This document shows, piece after piece, positions 45,487 to 53,261 of a stretch of DNA of 64,000 nucleotides; within the stretch, counting starts at the first letter, position 1, and each line of letters begins with the position of its first letter. The position numbers and the translations under genes were made by a program. This DNA is from Bacillus sp. es.034 (GTDB lineage Bacteria; Bacillota; Bacilli; Bacillales; Bacillaceae_B): positions 1,772,001 through 1,836,000 of the forward strand of contig NZ_PDIY01000001.1 in assembly GCF_002563655.1 (NCBI RefSeq). The letters run 5' to 3'. The notes beneath the pieces were generated by a model, which saw nothing but the letters and a program-made list of their open reading frames with translations, had not been told where the DNA came from and searched no databases.

Positions 45487-46353
45487 ATGAAAATATTAGC
45501 TTTTTCTATTAATTCAGAACCCCATATAGGGATTGTTCAAGAAAGTGAAGTCATCAGCTTAAATTTACTCGGGGGGAAGCGGTTTCCACGTACTTTGAAA
45601 GCATTTATAGAACGAAGTGCAGAGCTTATGCCTCTTGCTGAAAACCTGGTTAAACATAGGGAAGAAAATAACGCTTGTTTTGCTATTTCAGAAGTGGAGA
45701 TACTACCACCGATTCCAGTTCCAGAGAAAATTATTTGTATTGGATTAAATTACATTGATCATTGTAAAGAGACTGGTATGGAGCAGCCTGTTTCTCCAGT
45801 GATTTTTTCAAAATATGCAAATGCGATTGTAGGTCATAATGATGAAGTCATGATACCAGTCAATTCAAACGAAGTTGATTTCGAAGCAGAGCTTGCGGTT
45901 GTAATAGGCAGAAAAGCAAAATGTGTTACCGAAAAAGAGGCAAATGATTTTGTTTTCGGCTACACAATCATGAATGACATTAGTGCACGTGATCTGCAGT
46001 TTTCAGATGGACAATGGTCTCGTGGAAAGTCAGCAGACACCTTTGCACCTACGGGTCCTGTAATTGTAACCAAGGATGAAATTGGAAATCCCCATAATCT
46101 ATCAATTACTCTAGAACTGAATGGAGAAGTCATGCAGGACTCATCTACAAAAAACTTGATTTTCAATGTACCTCAAATTATCTCCTTCTTATCACAATCT
46201 ATGACATTAAAGCCCGGTGACCTCATAGCCACAGGGACACCCCCTGGAGTAGGAATGGGACGTAATCCGAAAGTATGGTTGAAAAATGGAGATCAGATGA
46301 ATATCTCAATTGAGAAAATAGGAACACTTTCTAATACTGTAAAGAGCCACTAA
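45487..46353 (+). CDS. FAH-family hydrolase (acylpyruvase/diketo-acid hydrolase type)
   Basis: 288 residues. PEKIICIGLNYIDHCKETGMEQP, VDFEAELAVVIGRKAK and GYTIMNDISARDLQF are the classic FAH domain motifs, with a metal site from the Glu pair. It is closer to the acylpyruvase/fumarylpyruvate or 2,4-diketo-3-deoxy-fuconate hydrolase branch than the first FAH protein of this island at 37445. With the preceding dehydrogenase it could form an oxidise-then-cleave branch for deoxy sugar acids. AAAGGAGAG precedes the ATG. Confidence 0.82.
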   Translation: MKILAFSINSEPHIGIVQESEVISLNLLGGKRFPRTLKAFIERSAELMPLAENLVKHREENNACFAISEVEILPPIPVPEKIICIGLNYIDHCKETGMEQPVSPVIFSKYANAIVGHNDEVMIPVNSNEVDFEAELAVVIGRKAKCVTEKEANDFVFGYTIMNDISARDLQFSDGQWSRGKSADTFAPTGPVIVTKDEIGNPHNLSITLELNGEVMQDSSTKNLIFNVPQIISFLSQSMTLKPGDLIATGTPPGVGMGRNPKVWLKNGDQMNISIEKIGTLSNTVKSH

Positions 46354-46374
46354 TACTAGAAGGAAGTTGATGAC

Positions 46375-47331
46375 ATGGATGTTGTAACAATTGGAGAAAC
46401 GATGACATTATTCACACCAAAAGAATCTGGTATGCTGCGACATGCGAAATCTTTCTCTATGCAATTTGGGGGGGCAGAATCAAACGTTGCAATCGGTTTG
46501 AACCGCCTCGGTTATCAATCAAGATGGATCAGCCGATTGGGTGAGGATGAATTCGGAGATGCGATGGAATCATTTATTCGTGGTGAAGGTGTAGATGTTT
46601 CCCATGTGACACGTGACAAGATTGCCCCTACGGGTGTGTTCTTTAAGGAATTCAGACGTATGAATGATACAAGGGTTTATTATTACAGGAAAGAGTCAGC
46701 TGCAAGCAAAATGAACCCTGAAATGTTAAATGAAGATGCCATATCAGATGCCACCTTTCTGCATCTTACTGGCATTACACCTGCTCTCAGTACATCTTGC
46801 CGGGATACAATGGAAAAAGCTATTAATTTAGCAAAGAATAGTGGTACCCAAATTGTCTTTGATCCTAATTTGAGGTTGAAAATTTGGCAAGATGAAGAAT
46901 CAGCCCGCCACTTTATTAAAATGTATGCAGCAGCAAGTAACATCGTTCTTCCTGGACTAGAAGAGGCTGAATTTTTATTTGGAGTCTCAACCCCTGAAGA
47001 ATATGTGAAACAATTTCATTCAATTGGGTGTAACACAGTGATTATGAAACTTGGAAAAGAAGGATCTATTATTTCTTCTTCATCGGTCCCCATTACAAGA
47101 GTGAAAGGATTTACAGTGGAACGAGTGATTGATCCGATCGGAGCTGGTGATGCATTTGCAGCAGGTGTATTGTCTGGTCTTATAGATGGTATTGGCCTTC
47201 ACGAGGCGGCCCGGCGGGGAAATGCCATGGGTGCCCTGGTTACAATGGTAAATGGAGATTCTGAAGGATTACCAAATCGCCGGGACCTTGAATGGTTTAT
47301 GAACGGTAACATGATAGATGTAATGAGATAG
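46375..47331 (+). CDS. kdgK: PfkB-family 2-keto-3-deoxygluconate kinase-like
   Basis: 318 residues of the ribokinase fold. The N-terminal VTIGETMTLFTPKE and FGGAESNVAIGLNRLG bind substrate; DPIGAGDAFAAGV carries the catalytic Asp and anion hole. KdgK phosphorylates 2-keto-3-deoxy-gluconate or -galactonate at O6 with ATP. The natural partner, KDPG aldolase, follows 15 bases later but is broken, so the kinase product may depend on an aldolase elsewhere. Confidence 0.87.
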   Translation: MDVVTIGETMTLFTPKESGMLRHAKSFSMQFGGAESNVAIGLNRLGYQSRWISRLGEDEFGDAMESFIRGEGVDVSHVTRDKIAPTGVFFKEFRRMNDTRVYYYRKESAASKMNPEMLNEDAISDATFLHLTGITPALSTSCRDTMEKAINLAKNSGTQIVFDPNLRLKIWQDEESARHFIKMYAAASNIVLPGLEEAEFLFGVSTPEEYVKQFHSIGCNTVIMKLGKEGSIISSSSVPITRVKGFTVERVIDPIGAGDAFAAGVLSGLIDGIGLHEAARRGNAMGALVTMVNGDSEGLPNRRDLEWFMNGNMIDVMR

Positions 47332-47346
47332 AAAGGAGGAAATTCA

Positions 47347-47702
47347 GTGAATAAAGCAGAAGAATTAAAAAAGCGCAAGATTGTAGCTGTAATCCGGGGG
47401 CTCAGCCAAATCAAATTTTACCAATAGCACAAGCTCTGAAAGAAGGAGGGATAAGTGCATTTGAAATTACAGTTGAATCCCCAGATGTTTGCAATTCAAT
47501 CGCAAAATTAAAAGAAGAGTTTGGAAACGAAATTTTTATAGGAGCTGGGACCGTTTTGGATCCGGAAACCGCCCGATCAGTCATAATGGCAGGCGCAGAA
47601 TTTATTTTTTCACCAACAGTAAATGTTGAGACAATCAAAATGACTAAACGATACGGTGTTCTAAGTATTCCAGGAGCACTCACCCCAACTGAAATTCTTT
47701 AG
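47347..47702 (+). pseudogene. eda: KDPG/KDPGal aldolase remnant (eda), frameshifted and truncated
   Basis: GTG 47347 with AAAGGAGG upstream encodes the expected start NKAEELKKRKIVAVIRG, then runs into TAG at 47431. The frame is restored by adding one base at the G5 run 47396-47400, after which QPNQILPIAQALKEGGISAFEITVES and FIGAGTVLDPETARS read as a KDPG aldolase. This second frame stops at 47700-47702 after IPGALTPTEIL, only about 118 residues of the usual roughly 210. The missing C-terminal half holds the Schiff-base Lys, so the gene product cannot work. The truncation point adjoins the larC2 gene. Confidence 0.85.
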
Positions 47703-47836
47703 TCAACCCTAGTAACCTTAACTCTGAAAAGGATTATATAAACCTTACAAAAAAAGCGAAACAATTTTCTTCTATTATATTGAATTAGAATAGGTTTATA
47801 CATAGATTAGTAGAGAAATGGGCATCCTATGAGAAG

Positions 47837-48301
47837 CTAGCATCTGGTCTTTAATTTTTTCCAAACCTCTTGAAAAACAATTTTCAGAGGAATTCCATGT
47901 TTGTCAGCAATTGCTTTACATTCACTATACTCTGGGGCTTGTTGTACTACTTCCCCATGTAACACGCCTTCTTTAACCGAGACATTTCCCCATGGAGTTT
48001 CAACCTTTGTAAATTGCCTGCCTAATCTTTTCACAGAGAGTGGATAGAAACGGGCACCTAAAGTGGTAGTTTCTTTGAAAATAATATCCAATAATTTTAA
48101 TTTAATCGTTTCCGAACACAAAACCTGTAGCATTGTACCTGGTCGGTTTTTTTTCATATAAATTGGTACGTAAAACACGTCACTTGCTCCTGCATCAAAC
48201 AACAAATCCATGACATGCCCCAGCCATTCTCCAGAGATATCATCAAGGTTGACTTCAATCTTGACCATGTCATTATCGATATGCTCGTTAGCGTGCTGCA
48301 T
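47837..48301 (-). CDS. larC2: LarC C-terminal domain as a separate protein (LarC2)
   Basis: 154 residues. VKIEVNLDDISGEWLGHVMDLLFDAGASDVFYVPIYMKKNRPG matches the start of the LarC C-terminal (ferredoxin-like) domain, and GARFYPLSVKRLGRQFTKVETPWG fits the rest. LarC inserts nickel into the pincer nucleotide in a CTP-dependent step. The gene has its own AAAGGAGG 9 bases before the ATG at 48301, so it is a real gene and not debris. It is divergent from larB and converges on the eda remnant. The N-terminal half is at 49141. Confidence 0.85.
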   Translation of the reverse strand: MQHANEHIDNDMVKIEVNLDDISGEWLGHVMDLLFDAGASDVFYVPIYMKKNRPGTMLQVLCSETIKLKLLDIIFKETTTLGARFYPLSVKRLGRQFTKVETPWGNVSVKEGVLHGEVVQQAPEYSECKAIADKHGIPLKIVFQEVWKKLKTRC

Positions 48302-48372
48302 TTTTCTGCAACCTCCTTTTCAAAGTGCTTGTATGTAATAAGGTAAGAGGATAAAAGAAAGGAAGATAATCG

Positions 48373-49113
48373 ATGGAATCATATACTAAACATATTTTAA
48401 CACAATTAAAAAGCGGGAATCTTTCTATTGAGGAAGCAGAGGACCAACTTAAGGGATTCACCGATTATGGTTTTGCAAAAGTGGATGATGAACGTGAATT
48501 TAGACAAGGTTTTCCAGAAGTGATTTTCGGAGCAGGGAAAACACCGGAACAAATTAATGGGATCTTTAATCATTTAGTTCATAAAGGGAATACAGTGTTA
48601 GCAACAAGAGTAAATCCTTTGGCTGCTAAAGAAGTATGCGAGCAAATTGAAGGAGTAATTTATGAATCAGTCGGAAAAACATTACTCTATAAATCCGAGG
48701 GATATGATGTAGTAAATGATAAGAAAATTGGGGTGATTTGTGCAGGTACTTCAGATATACCAGTTGCCAGAGAGGCAGAAATCACTATAGAAGCCATGGG
48801 TCATCAATATACAACCTTCTATGATATTGGAGTTGCTGGAATTCACCGTTTGTTTGCACAATTAGAAGAGATAAGAAAATGTGATGTTTTAATTGTTGTG
48901 GCAGGTATGGAGGGGGCCCTCCCAAGTGTTGTGGGAGGGCTTGTCTCCGCACCGATTGTTGCAGTACCAACCAGTATTGGTTACGGGACTCACTTAAATG
49001 GTATAACATCTCTATTAAGTATGTTAAATACATGTGCTTCTGGTGTAACAGTTGTCAATATCGATAACGGATTTGGTGCAGGTTACTCAGCATCATTGAT
49101 GCTACGAGTATAA
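48373..49113 (+). CDS. larB: LarB, nickel-pincer cofactor biosynthesis carboxylase
   Basis: 246 residues. The C-terminal AIR-carboxylase-like domain shows AGTSDIPVAREAEIT, YDIGVAGIHRL, VVAGMEGALPSVVGGLV and the end VNIDNGFGAGYSAS, all LarB signatures. LarB carboxylates the pyridine ring of nicotinic acid adenine dinucleotide and hydrolyses it, starting synthesis of the nickel-pincer nucleotide. AAAGGAAG precedes the ATG. The region before it (71 bases) is shared with divergent larC2. Confidence 0.94.
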   Translation: MESYTKHILTQLKSGNLSIEEAEDQLKGFTDYGFAKVDDEREFRQGFPEVIFGAGKTPEQINGIFNHLVHKGNTVLATRVNPLAAKEVCEQIEGVIYESVGKTLLYKSEGYDVVNDKKIGVICAGTSDIPVAREAEITIEAMGHQYTTFYDIGVAGIHRLFAQLEEIRKCDVLIVVAGMEGALPSVVGGLVSAPIVAVPTSIGYGTHLNGITSLLSMLNTCASGVTVVNIDNGFGAGYSASLMLRV

Positions 49114-49140
49114 AATAGATGAGGAATCAGGAGGATACAG

Positions 49141-49863
49141 ATGAAAACACTCTTCATTGATTGTGGGATTTCAGGTATTGCAGGAGACATGTCTTTGGCA
49201 GCTTTTTCTGAGATAGGAGTCGACTTATCGATAATAGAGAACAAACTTAAATCAATCATTAAAGAAGAATTCTCTCTTTCTACAAAAAAAGTTGTAAAAA
49301 AAGGGATTGCAAGTACCCAGTTGATTATTAAGACGGAGGAGGAAAAACATTCTCATCGTCATTACTCACATATAAAAAAACTTATTGAAGACTCCGGACT
49401 TGATGAAGCTGAAAAAAATATAGCACTTAAAATATTTGAAACCATAGCGATAGCAGAATCAAAAATACATAACAGTACTATTGAAAAAGTGCATTTTCAT
49501 GAAGTCGGGGGTGTGGATTCGATGATAGATATCATCGGAACAGCTATAGCATTCCATACACTGAAAATTGAAAAAGTAATTTGTTCACCGGTAGCTACAG
49601 GAAACGGATACATCACTATAGCTCATGGTCTTTACCCAGTACCAGCACCCGCAACTTTAGAAATTTTAAAAGATATCCCATTACAAAAGACTGAAGTTAA
49701 GGGGGAATTAACTACACCCACGGGGGCAGCTATCATTCGTACCATTGTTAATGAGTTTAGTAATATCCCTTCTATGGTGGTTCAGAAAATAGGTTATGGT
49801 GCAGGAACTAAAGACTTTCCTTCACACCCTAACGTTACAAGGTTTATTTTAGGTGAAGTTTAA
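49141..49863 (+). CDS. larC1: LarC N-terminal domain as a separate protein (LarC1)
   Basis: 240 residues. FIDCGISGIAGDMSLAAF is the LarC N-terminal motif, a His cluster (residues 70, 72, 74, 77) matches the His-rich segment of LarC, and VHFHEVGGVDSMIDIIGTA and GELTTPTGAAIIRT follow. The frame ends at a TAA right after PNVTRFILGE, the normal boundary before the C-terminal domain, and larE begins 15 bases later, so no frameshift can fuse it to the C-terminal domain. It must act with LarC2 (47837-48301) in trans. AGGAGG is well placed. Confidence 0.9.
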   Translation: MKTLFIDCGISGIAGDMSLAAFSEIGVDLSIIENKLKSIIKEEFSLSTKKVVKKGIASTQLIIKTEEEKHSHRHYSHIKKLIEDSGLDEAEKNIALKIFETIAIAESKIHNSTIEKVHFHEVGGVDSMIDIIGTAIAFHTLKIEKVICSPVATGNGYITIAHGLYPVPAPATLEILKDIPLQKTEVKGELTTPTGAAIIRTIVNEFSNIPSMVVQKIGYGAGTKDFPSHPNVTRFILGEV

Positions 49864-49878
49864 AGGGGGAGATGGCGA

Positions 49879-50706
49879 ATGAATATACATACCAGTTTAG
49901 CTAAAGAAGATCAGCTAAAAAAGATTTTAGTTGAAATGGAAAGTATCATTATAGCATTTTCAGGAGGAGTGGACAGCACGTATTTATTGAGAGTTGCATT
50001 AGATACGTTAGGAAAAGAGAATGTTCTGGCCATCACTGCCGACTCGGAATCTTTTCCCCCATCAGAGTTAAAGGAAACAATTAGAATTGCTAAGTCATTG
50101 AATGCTCCTCATCAAATAATTAAAATGTCTGAGTTAGCAATTCCGGGTTATTCTGAGAATGATTCCAATAGATGTTATTTTTGTAAAAAAGGGTTGTTCG
50201 ATCAGCTTTATCCCATTATGATACAACAAAATTTTAAGAATTTAACCTTCGGGCTCATTAAAGATGACTTAGGTGACCATCGTCCAGGGGTTAAGGCTGC
50301 AATTGAAATGAATGTTAGAGGCCCATTGGCAGAGGCTGACATATCAAAAGAGGATATTCGTATACGTTCAAAGGAGCTTGGTTTGGATACTTGGGACAAG
50401 CCTTCACTGGCCTGTTTATCTTCCCGAATTGCTTATGGTGAACAAATTACAATAGAAAAATTAAGGAATGTGGACTTGGCAGAGCAATTTATCAAAGGGT
50501 TGGGGATTAAACAGGTCCGTGTTCGGATTCACAATGAAATTGCAAGGATAGAAGTTGATCCTTTAGATATGGTGTGTTTACTTAATAATCATGATTATAT
50601 TTCAAAATACTTTAAAAACACTATCGGATTCACGTATGTCGCAATGGACTTAACTGGTTATAAAAGCGGGAGTATGAATCAAATGTTAGTAACAACTCAA
50701 CAATAA
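49879..50706 (+). CDS. larE: LarE, ATP-dependent sacrificial sulfur transferase
   Basis: 275 residues. The PP-loop SGGVDS (28-33) binds ATP; RCYFCKK (98-104) and KPSLACLSSRIAYG follow. Cys179 in the latter corresponds by position to the sacrificial Cys176 of L. plantarum LarE, so the single-use sulfur-donor mechanism is plausible. LarE converts the two pyridine carboxylates to thiocarboxylates that coordinate nickel. GGGGGAG is 7 bases before the ATG. Confidence 0.94.
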   Translation: MNIHTSLAKEDQLKKILVEMESIIIAFSGGVDSTYLLRVALDTLGKENVLAITADSESFPPSELKETIRIAKSLNAPHQIIKMSELAIPGYSENDSNRCYFCKKGLFDQLYPIMIQQNFKNLTFGLIKDDLGDHRPGVKAAIEMNVRGPLAEADISKEDIRIRSKELGLDTWDKPSLACLSSRIAYGEQITIEKLRNVDLAEQFIKGLGIKQVRVRIHNEIARIEVDPLDMVCLLNNHDYISKYFKNTIGFTYVAMDLTGYKSGSMNQMLVTTQQ

Positions 50707-50776
50707 TTTAATTCACTTGCTCATGGACTTAATGGTCATGAATAAAAGACCTTCAATGTCATAAGGAGAAATGAAA

Positions 50777-51400
50777 ATGATTCAAAGTGGGCTACTATCT
50801 ATTTTACTGCTGGGATTTACTTTGGGTATCAAACATGCAACAGAGCCAGATCATGTCATTGCCGTATCCACAATAGCAAGTCAAACTAAAAGGCTCTCCC
50901 GTTCTTCACTTGCAGGGATTTTTTGGGGGCTGGGGCATACAGCAATCCTATTACTGATAGGAATCATTGTCATTTCATTTGGGCAGCACATTTCTGGCAG
51001 TATTGCTTTGTCACTAGAATTAATCGTCGGGATGATGCTTGTATACCTAGGTTTATCTGGGTTCAAAAGTGATAAAGCGATTAATGTTGTTGCTATAAAA
51101 CATTTTCATAAAAAATCATTCTTAATTGGAGGGATTCATGGACTTGCAGGGAGTGCAGCGTTAGTTATTATGACAACCGCACAAGCGCAAAATAGCAGGG
51201 AGGCTTTCCTTTTTATGCTTATTTTTGGTGTAGGGACCATTTTTGGGATGTTACTATTTACAACTATTTTGGGCTTGCCATTCCTCCTCTCATTACGTCA
51301 AAAAAAGCTATCAATTAATATTACGAGAGTTGCATCAATAATAAGTATTGTATATGGCGTTTATTATATGATTGAAGTGGGAAGAAATTTTTTTATCTAG
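50777..51400 (+). CDS. NicO/HupE-type nickel (or cobalt) transporter
   Basis: 207 residues, about six membrane helices. The first helix contains GIKHATEPDHV, the HX4DH metal-selectivity motif of nickel/cobalt permeases; a second His cluster occurs in KHFHKK and GGIHGLAG. Its place directly after larE indicates it supplies Ni2+ for the pincer cofactor. ATG 50777 is 8 bases from AGGAG; ATG 50771 is too close. Confidence 0.85.
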   Translation: MIQSGLLSILLLGFTLGIKHATEPDHVIAVSTIASQTKRLSRSSLAGIFWGLGHTAILLLIGIIVISFGQHISGSIALSLELIVGMMLVYLGLSGFKSDKAINVVAIKHFHKKSFLIGGIHGLAGSAALVIMTTAQAQNSREAFLFMLIFGVGTIFGMLLFTTILGLPFLLSLRQKKLSINITRVASIISIVYGVYYMIEVGRNFFI

Positions 51401-51509
51401 ATATAGTCTCCTTGTGATTGTAAATAAAAGAAATCGTTTCACTAATAAAAGAAAATGGAATAAATTAAAATGCGTTGGCATGACTCCGCCAAAATGTGAA
51501 ATGATAAAA

Positions 51510-51534
51510 CATGAAAAAATATTTATTTTTCATG
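51510..51534 (+). other. AT-rich hairpin after the nickel transporter gene
   Basis: CATGAAAAA pairs with TTTTTCATG. It lies in the gap after the last island gene and could be a weak transcript end; a short overlapping frame (51372-51572) has no ribosome site or recognisable product. Confidence 0.35.
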
Positions 51535-51573
51535 CAGGAAAAAGCTTTGGGAAGGAAGAAATACTAGTATAAT

Positions 51574-51598
51574 GTTTAATTGTTCATCATAAGGGTAA
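51574..51598 (+). promoter_or_regulatory. Sigma-B-type promoter of ytxG-ytxH
   Basis: GTTTAA (51574-51579), 13 bases, GGGTAA (51593-51598): close to the sigma-B consensus GTTTAA-N13/14-GGGTAT. It ends 28 bases before the ytxG start. B. subtilis ytxGHJ is known as a sigma-B (and sigma-H) controlled operon. Confidence 0.75.
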
Positions 51599-51626
51599 AG
51601 AGTTTCTATACATGGAGGTGTGGCAT

Positions 51627-52148
51627 ATGGAAATCATTCTTTATCTAAGCGTAGCTGTCATAGCAGTTGCATTTTTCATTTTGGTTATGAGTTTGATGAA
51701 GACTTTGAAGTCCCTGGGTTCTACATTGGACAGTGTCTCGACAACGATGACCGGACTTGAGAGCCAGCTTCAAGGAGTAACAAGAGAGTCTACAGAATTA
51801 CTACATAAAACAAATTTATTGGCTGAGGATATCCAGAAGAAGTCTGAGGATCTGAACACGGTTGTTTATGCGGTAAGAGATGTAGGGCATTCCATCCAGA
51901 ACCTTAATAACTCGGTGAAGAAGGTAAGTACTTCCATTTCGACTGAACTGGAGCGCAACCAGGGCAAGATTTCACAGGTGGTTCAATGGGGTAACGCATT
52001 TATTGAGTTAAAGGACAAATGGAAACAAAAACAGGAAAAACAGCCAACACAACCTGATGTTGCTGATGTAGCTGTTCCAAACCAAGCATCCAAGGAAGTT
52101 CGATCTCGAGAAAAATTAGTTAAAAGAGCAAGATCTTATAACAATTAG
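51627..52148 (+). CDS. ytxG: DUF948 general stress protein YtxG
   Basis: 173 residues. One N-terminal membrane helix is followed by a long helical, coiled-coil-like segment (about 25-120) and a basic tail. Matches YtxG/DUF948. Likely membrane-anchored with a cytosolic coiled coil; molecular role unknown. ATG 51627 has GGAGGTG 6 bases upstream, unlike ATG 51612. Confidence 0.85.
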   Translation: MEIILYLSVAVIAVAFFILVMSLMKTLKSLGSTLDSVSTTMTGLESQLQGVTRESTELLHKTNLLAEDIQKKSEDLNTVVYAVRDVGHSIQNLNNSVKKVSTSISTELERNQGKISQVVQWGNAFIELKDKWKQKQEKQPTQPDVADVAVPNQASKEVRSREKLVKRARSYNN

Positions 52149-52164
52149 AGAGGGGAATTTTTAC

Positions 52165-52647
52165 ATGACTCAACAGTACAATCAAAACCAGAACCAAAAC
52201 CAGACAAATGACAGCAACAACATCAACTCAAAGGATTTCATGATCGGGACACTGATCGGGGGAATCGTGGGAGCGGCAGCAGCCCTTCTAATGGCCCCGA
52301 AATCAGGTAAGGATCTTCGTCATGATATCAATGAGAAAACTGTCGTCCTTAAGGAAAAGACAGGACAATGGAAAGACACGGCTGTAGAGAAGAGCAATGA
52401 GCTTGCAGCAGTGGCGAAAGAAAAATCTTCTGCCCTAACAAAATCCGTACAAGAACAGTCCAACAATGTGGTTGGGAAACTGAAAACATACCGCTCCAAC
52501 AATAACGAACTGCAAGAATCAAACGAAGAGCTTCAAGCTGTTTCAGCAGTGGGAACGACACCTGCTGATGAAACGGAAGATGTGAATCAGAAGCTTGAAG
52601 AAACGAAGAAAGCCTTTGACGAAACTGAAAAAACGTACAATCAATAA
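52165..52647 (+). CDS. ytxH: YtxH-domain general stress protein
   Basis: 160 residues. After a Gln/Asn-rich start, the YtxH hallmark GTLIGGIVGAAAALLMAPKSGKDLRHDI forms a glycine-rich membrane segment, then a long amphipathic helix. Starts 16 bases after ytxG, so shares its sigma-B-type promoter. Function unknown beyond stress association. Confidence 0.87.
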   Translation: MTQQYNQNQNQNQTNDSNNINSKDFMIGTLIGGIVGAAAALLMAPKSGKDLRHDINEKTVVLKEKTGQWKDTAVEKSNELAAVAKEKSSALTKSVQEQSNNVVGKLKTYRSNNNELQESNEELQAVSAVGTTPADETEDVNQKLEETKKAFDETEKTYNQ

Positions 52648-52661
52648 TCATTGATTCAAAG

Positions 52662-52698
52662 GGCGGTGAAGTGATATGATGACTTCACCGTTTTTTTG
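52662..52698 (+). terminator. Terminator after ytxH
   Basis: CGGTGAAGT pairs with ACTTCACCG, then seven T. Confidence 0.85.
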
Positions 52699-52769
52699 TT
52701 GAAATGAAAAGGTCTATAATTCGCTTTGGATAAGGAAACACTACAATTGTGAAAGGAAGTATGGAACAC

Positions 52770-53084
52770 ATGAAAAAGATCGATACCGTCCAGGAGTTTG
52801 AACAACTTTCCGAGACAAATCCGCGTTTCTTCTTTATGAAACACAGCCTCACTTGTCCTGTAAGCTCGAATGCCTTTAACGAATACCAGGCATTTTTGAA
52901 CAAGCATGAAGAGGAAGATGGCTACTATCTGGCCGTACAGGAATCCAGGGAACTCTCCCAGCATATCTCCGAAAAATACGGCATCCGCCACGAATCACCA
53001 CAAGCCTTCCTCTTCATAGAAGGCAAACCCGGCTGGAATGCATCACACTGGAAAATCACCGAAAGCGAACTGGACAAACTATAA
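52770..53084 (+). CDS. ytxJ: Bacilliredoxin BrxC (YtxJ)
   Basis: 104 residues of thioredoxin fold. The active site is SLTCPVSS, a TCPxS motif with a single reactive Cys as in BrxC/YtxJ, which removes bacillithiol from modified proteins after oxidative stress. ESPQAFLF supplies the cis-Pro region. ATG 52770 lies 10 bases after AGGAAG; ATG 52761 is too near. A terminator separates it from ytxH, so it has its own promoter or depends on read-through. Confidence 0.88.
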   Translation: MKKIDTVQEFEQLSETNPRFFFMKHSLTCPVSSNAFNEYQAFLNKHEEEDGYYLAVQESRELSQHISEKYGIRHESPQAFLFIEGKPGWNASHWKITESELDKL

Positions 53085-53087
53085 GAC

Positions 53088-53117
53088 AAAGGACTCTGAT
53101 TACTCAGGGTCCTTTTA
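53088..53117 (+). terminator. Terminator after ytxJ
   Basis: AAAGGACTCTGA pairs with TCAGGGTCCTTT, followed by T-rich sequence. Confidence 0.75.
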
Positions 53118-53193
53118 TTATTCAGAGCGGAAATCAACCACATCTCACTCCTTCAAAATATCATTGAGAAAATTTGGTAATTCCCTCCTTTAC

Positions 53194-53218
53194 GTTTATT
53201 TATCCTCTCACAGGGAAG
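53194..53218 (+). promoter_or_regulatory. Second sigma-B-like promoter
   Basis: GTTTAT (53194-53199), 13 bases, GGGAAG (53213-53218), upstream of the second YtxH-like gene. The -10 fits the consensus at four of six positions, so it is weaker than the one before ytxG. Confidence 0.5.
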
Positions 53219-53261
53219 GTAACTTATAAGACTAAAAAATAGATAAATGGAGGAACGATTT

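Noticed and set aside
51372..51572. 66-residue frame after the nickel transporter gene
   Set aside because: No ribosome site, overlaps the transporter end, and lies over an AT-rich hairpin.
29746..51626. Prophage or transposon as the source of the island
   Set aside because: No integrase, transposase, phage structural gene, tRNA target or obvious flanking direct repeats were seen.
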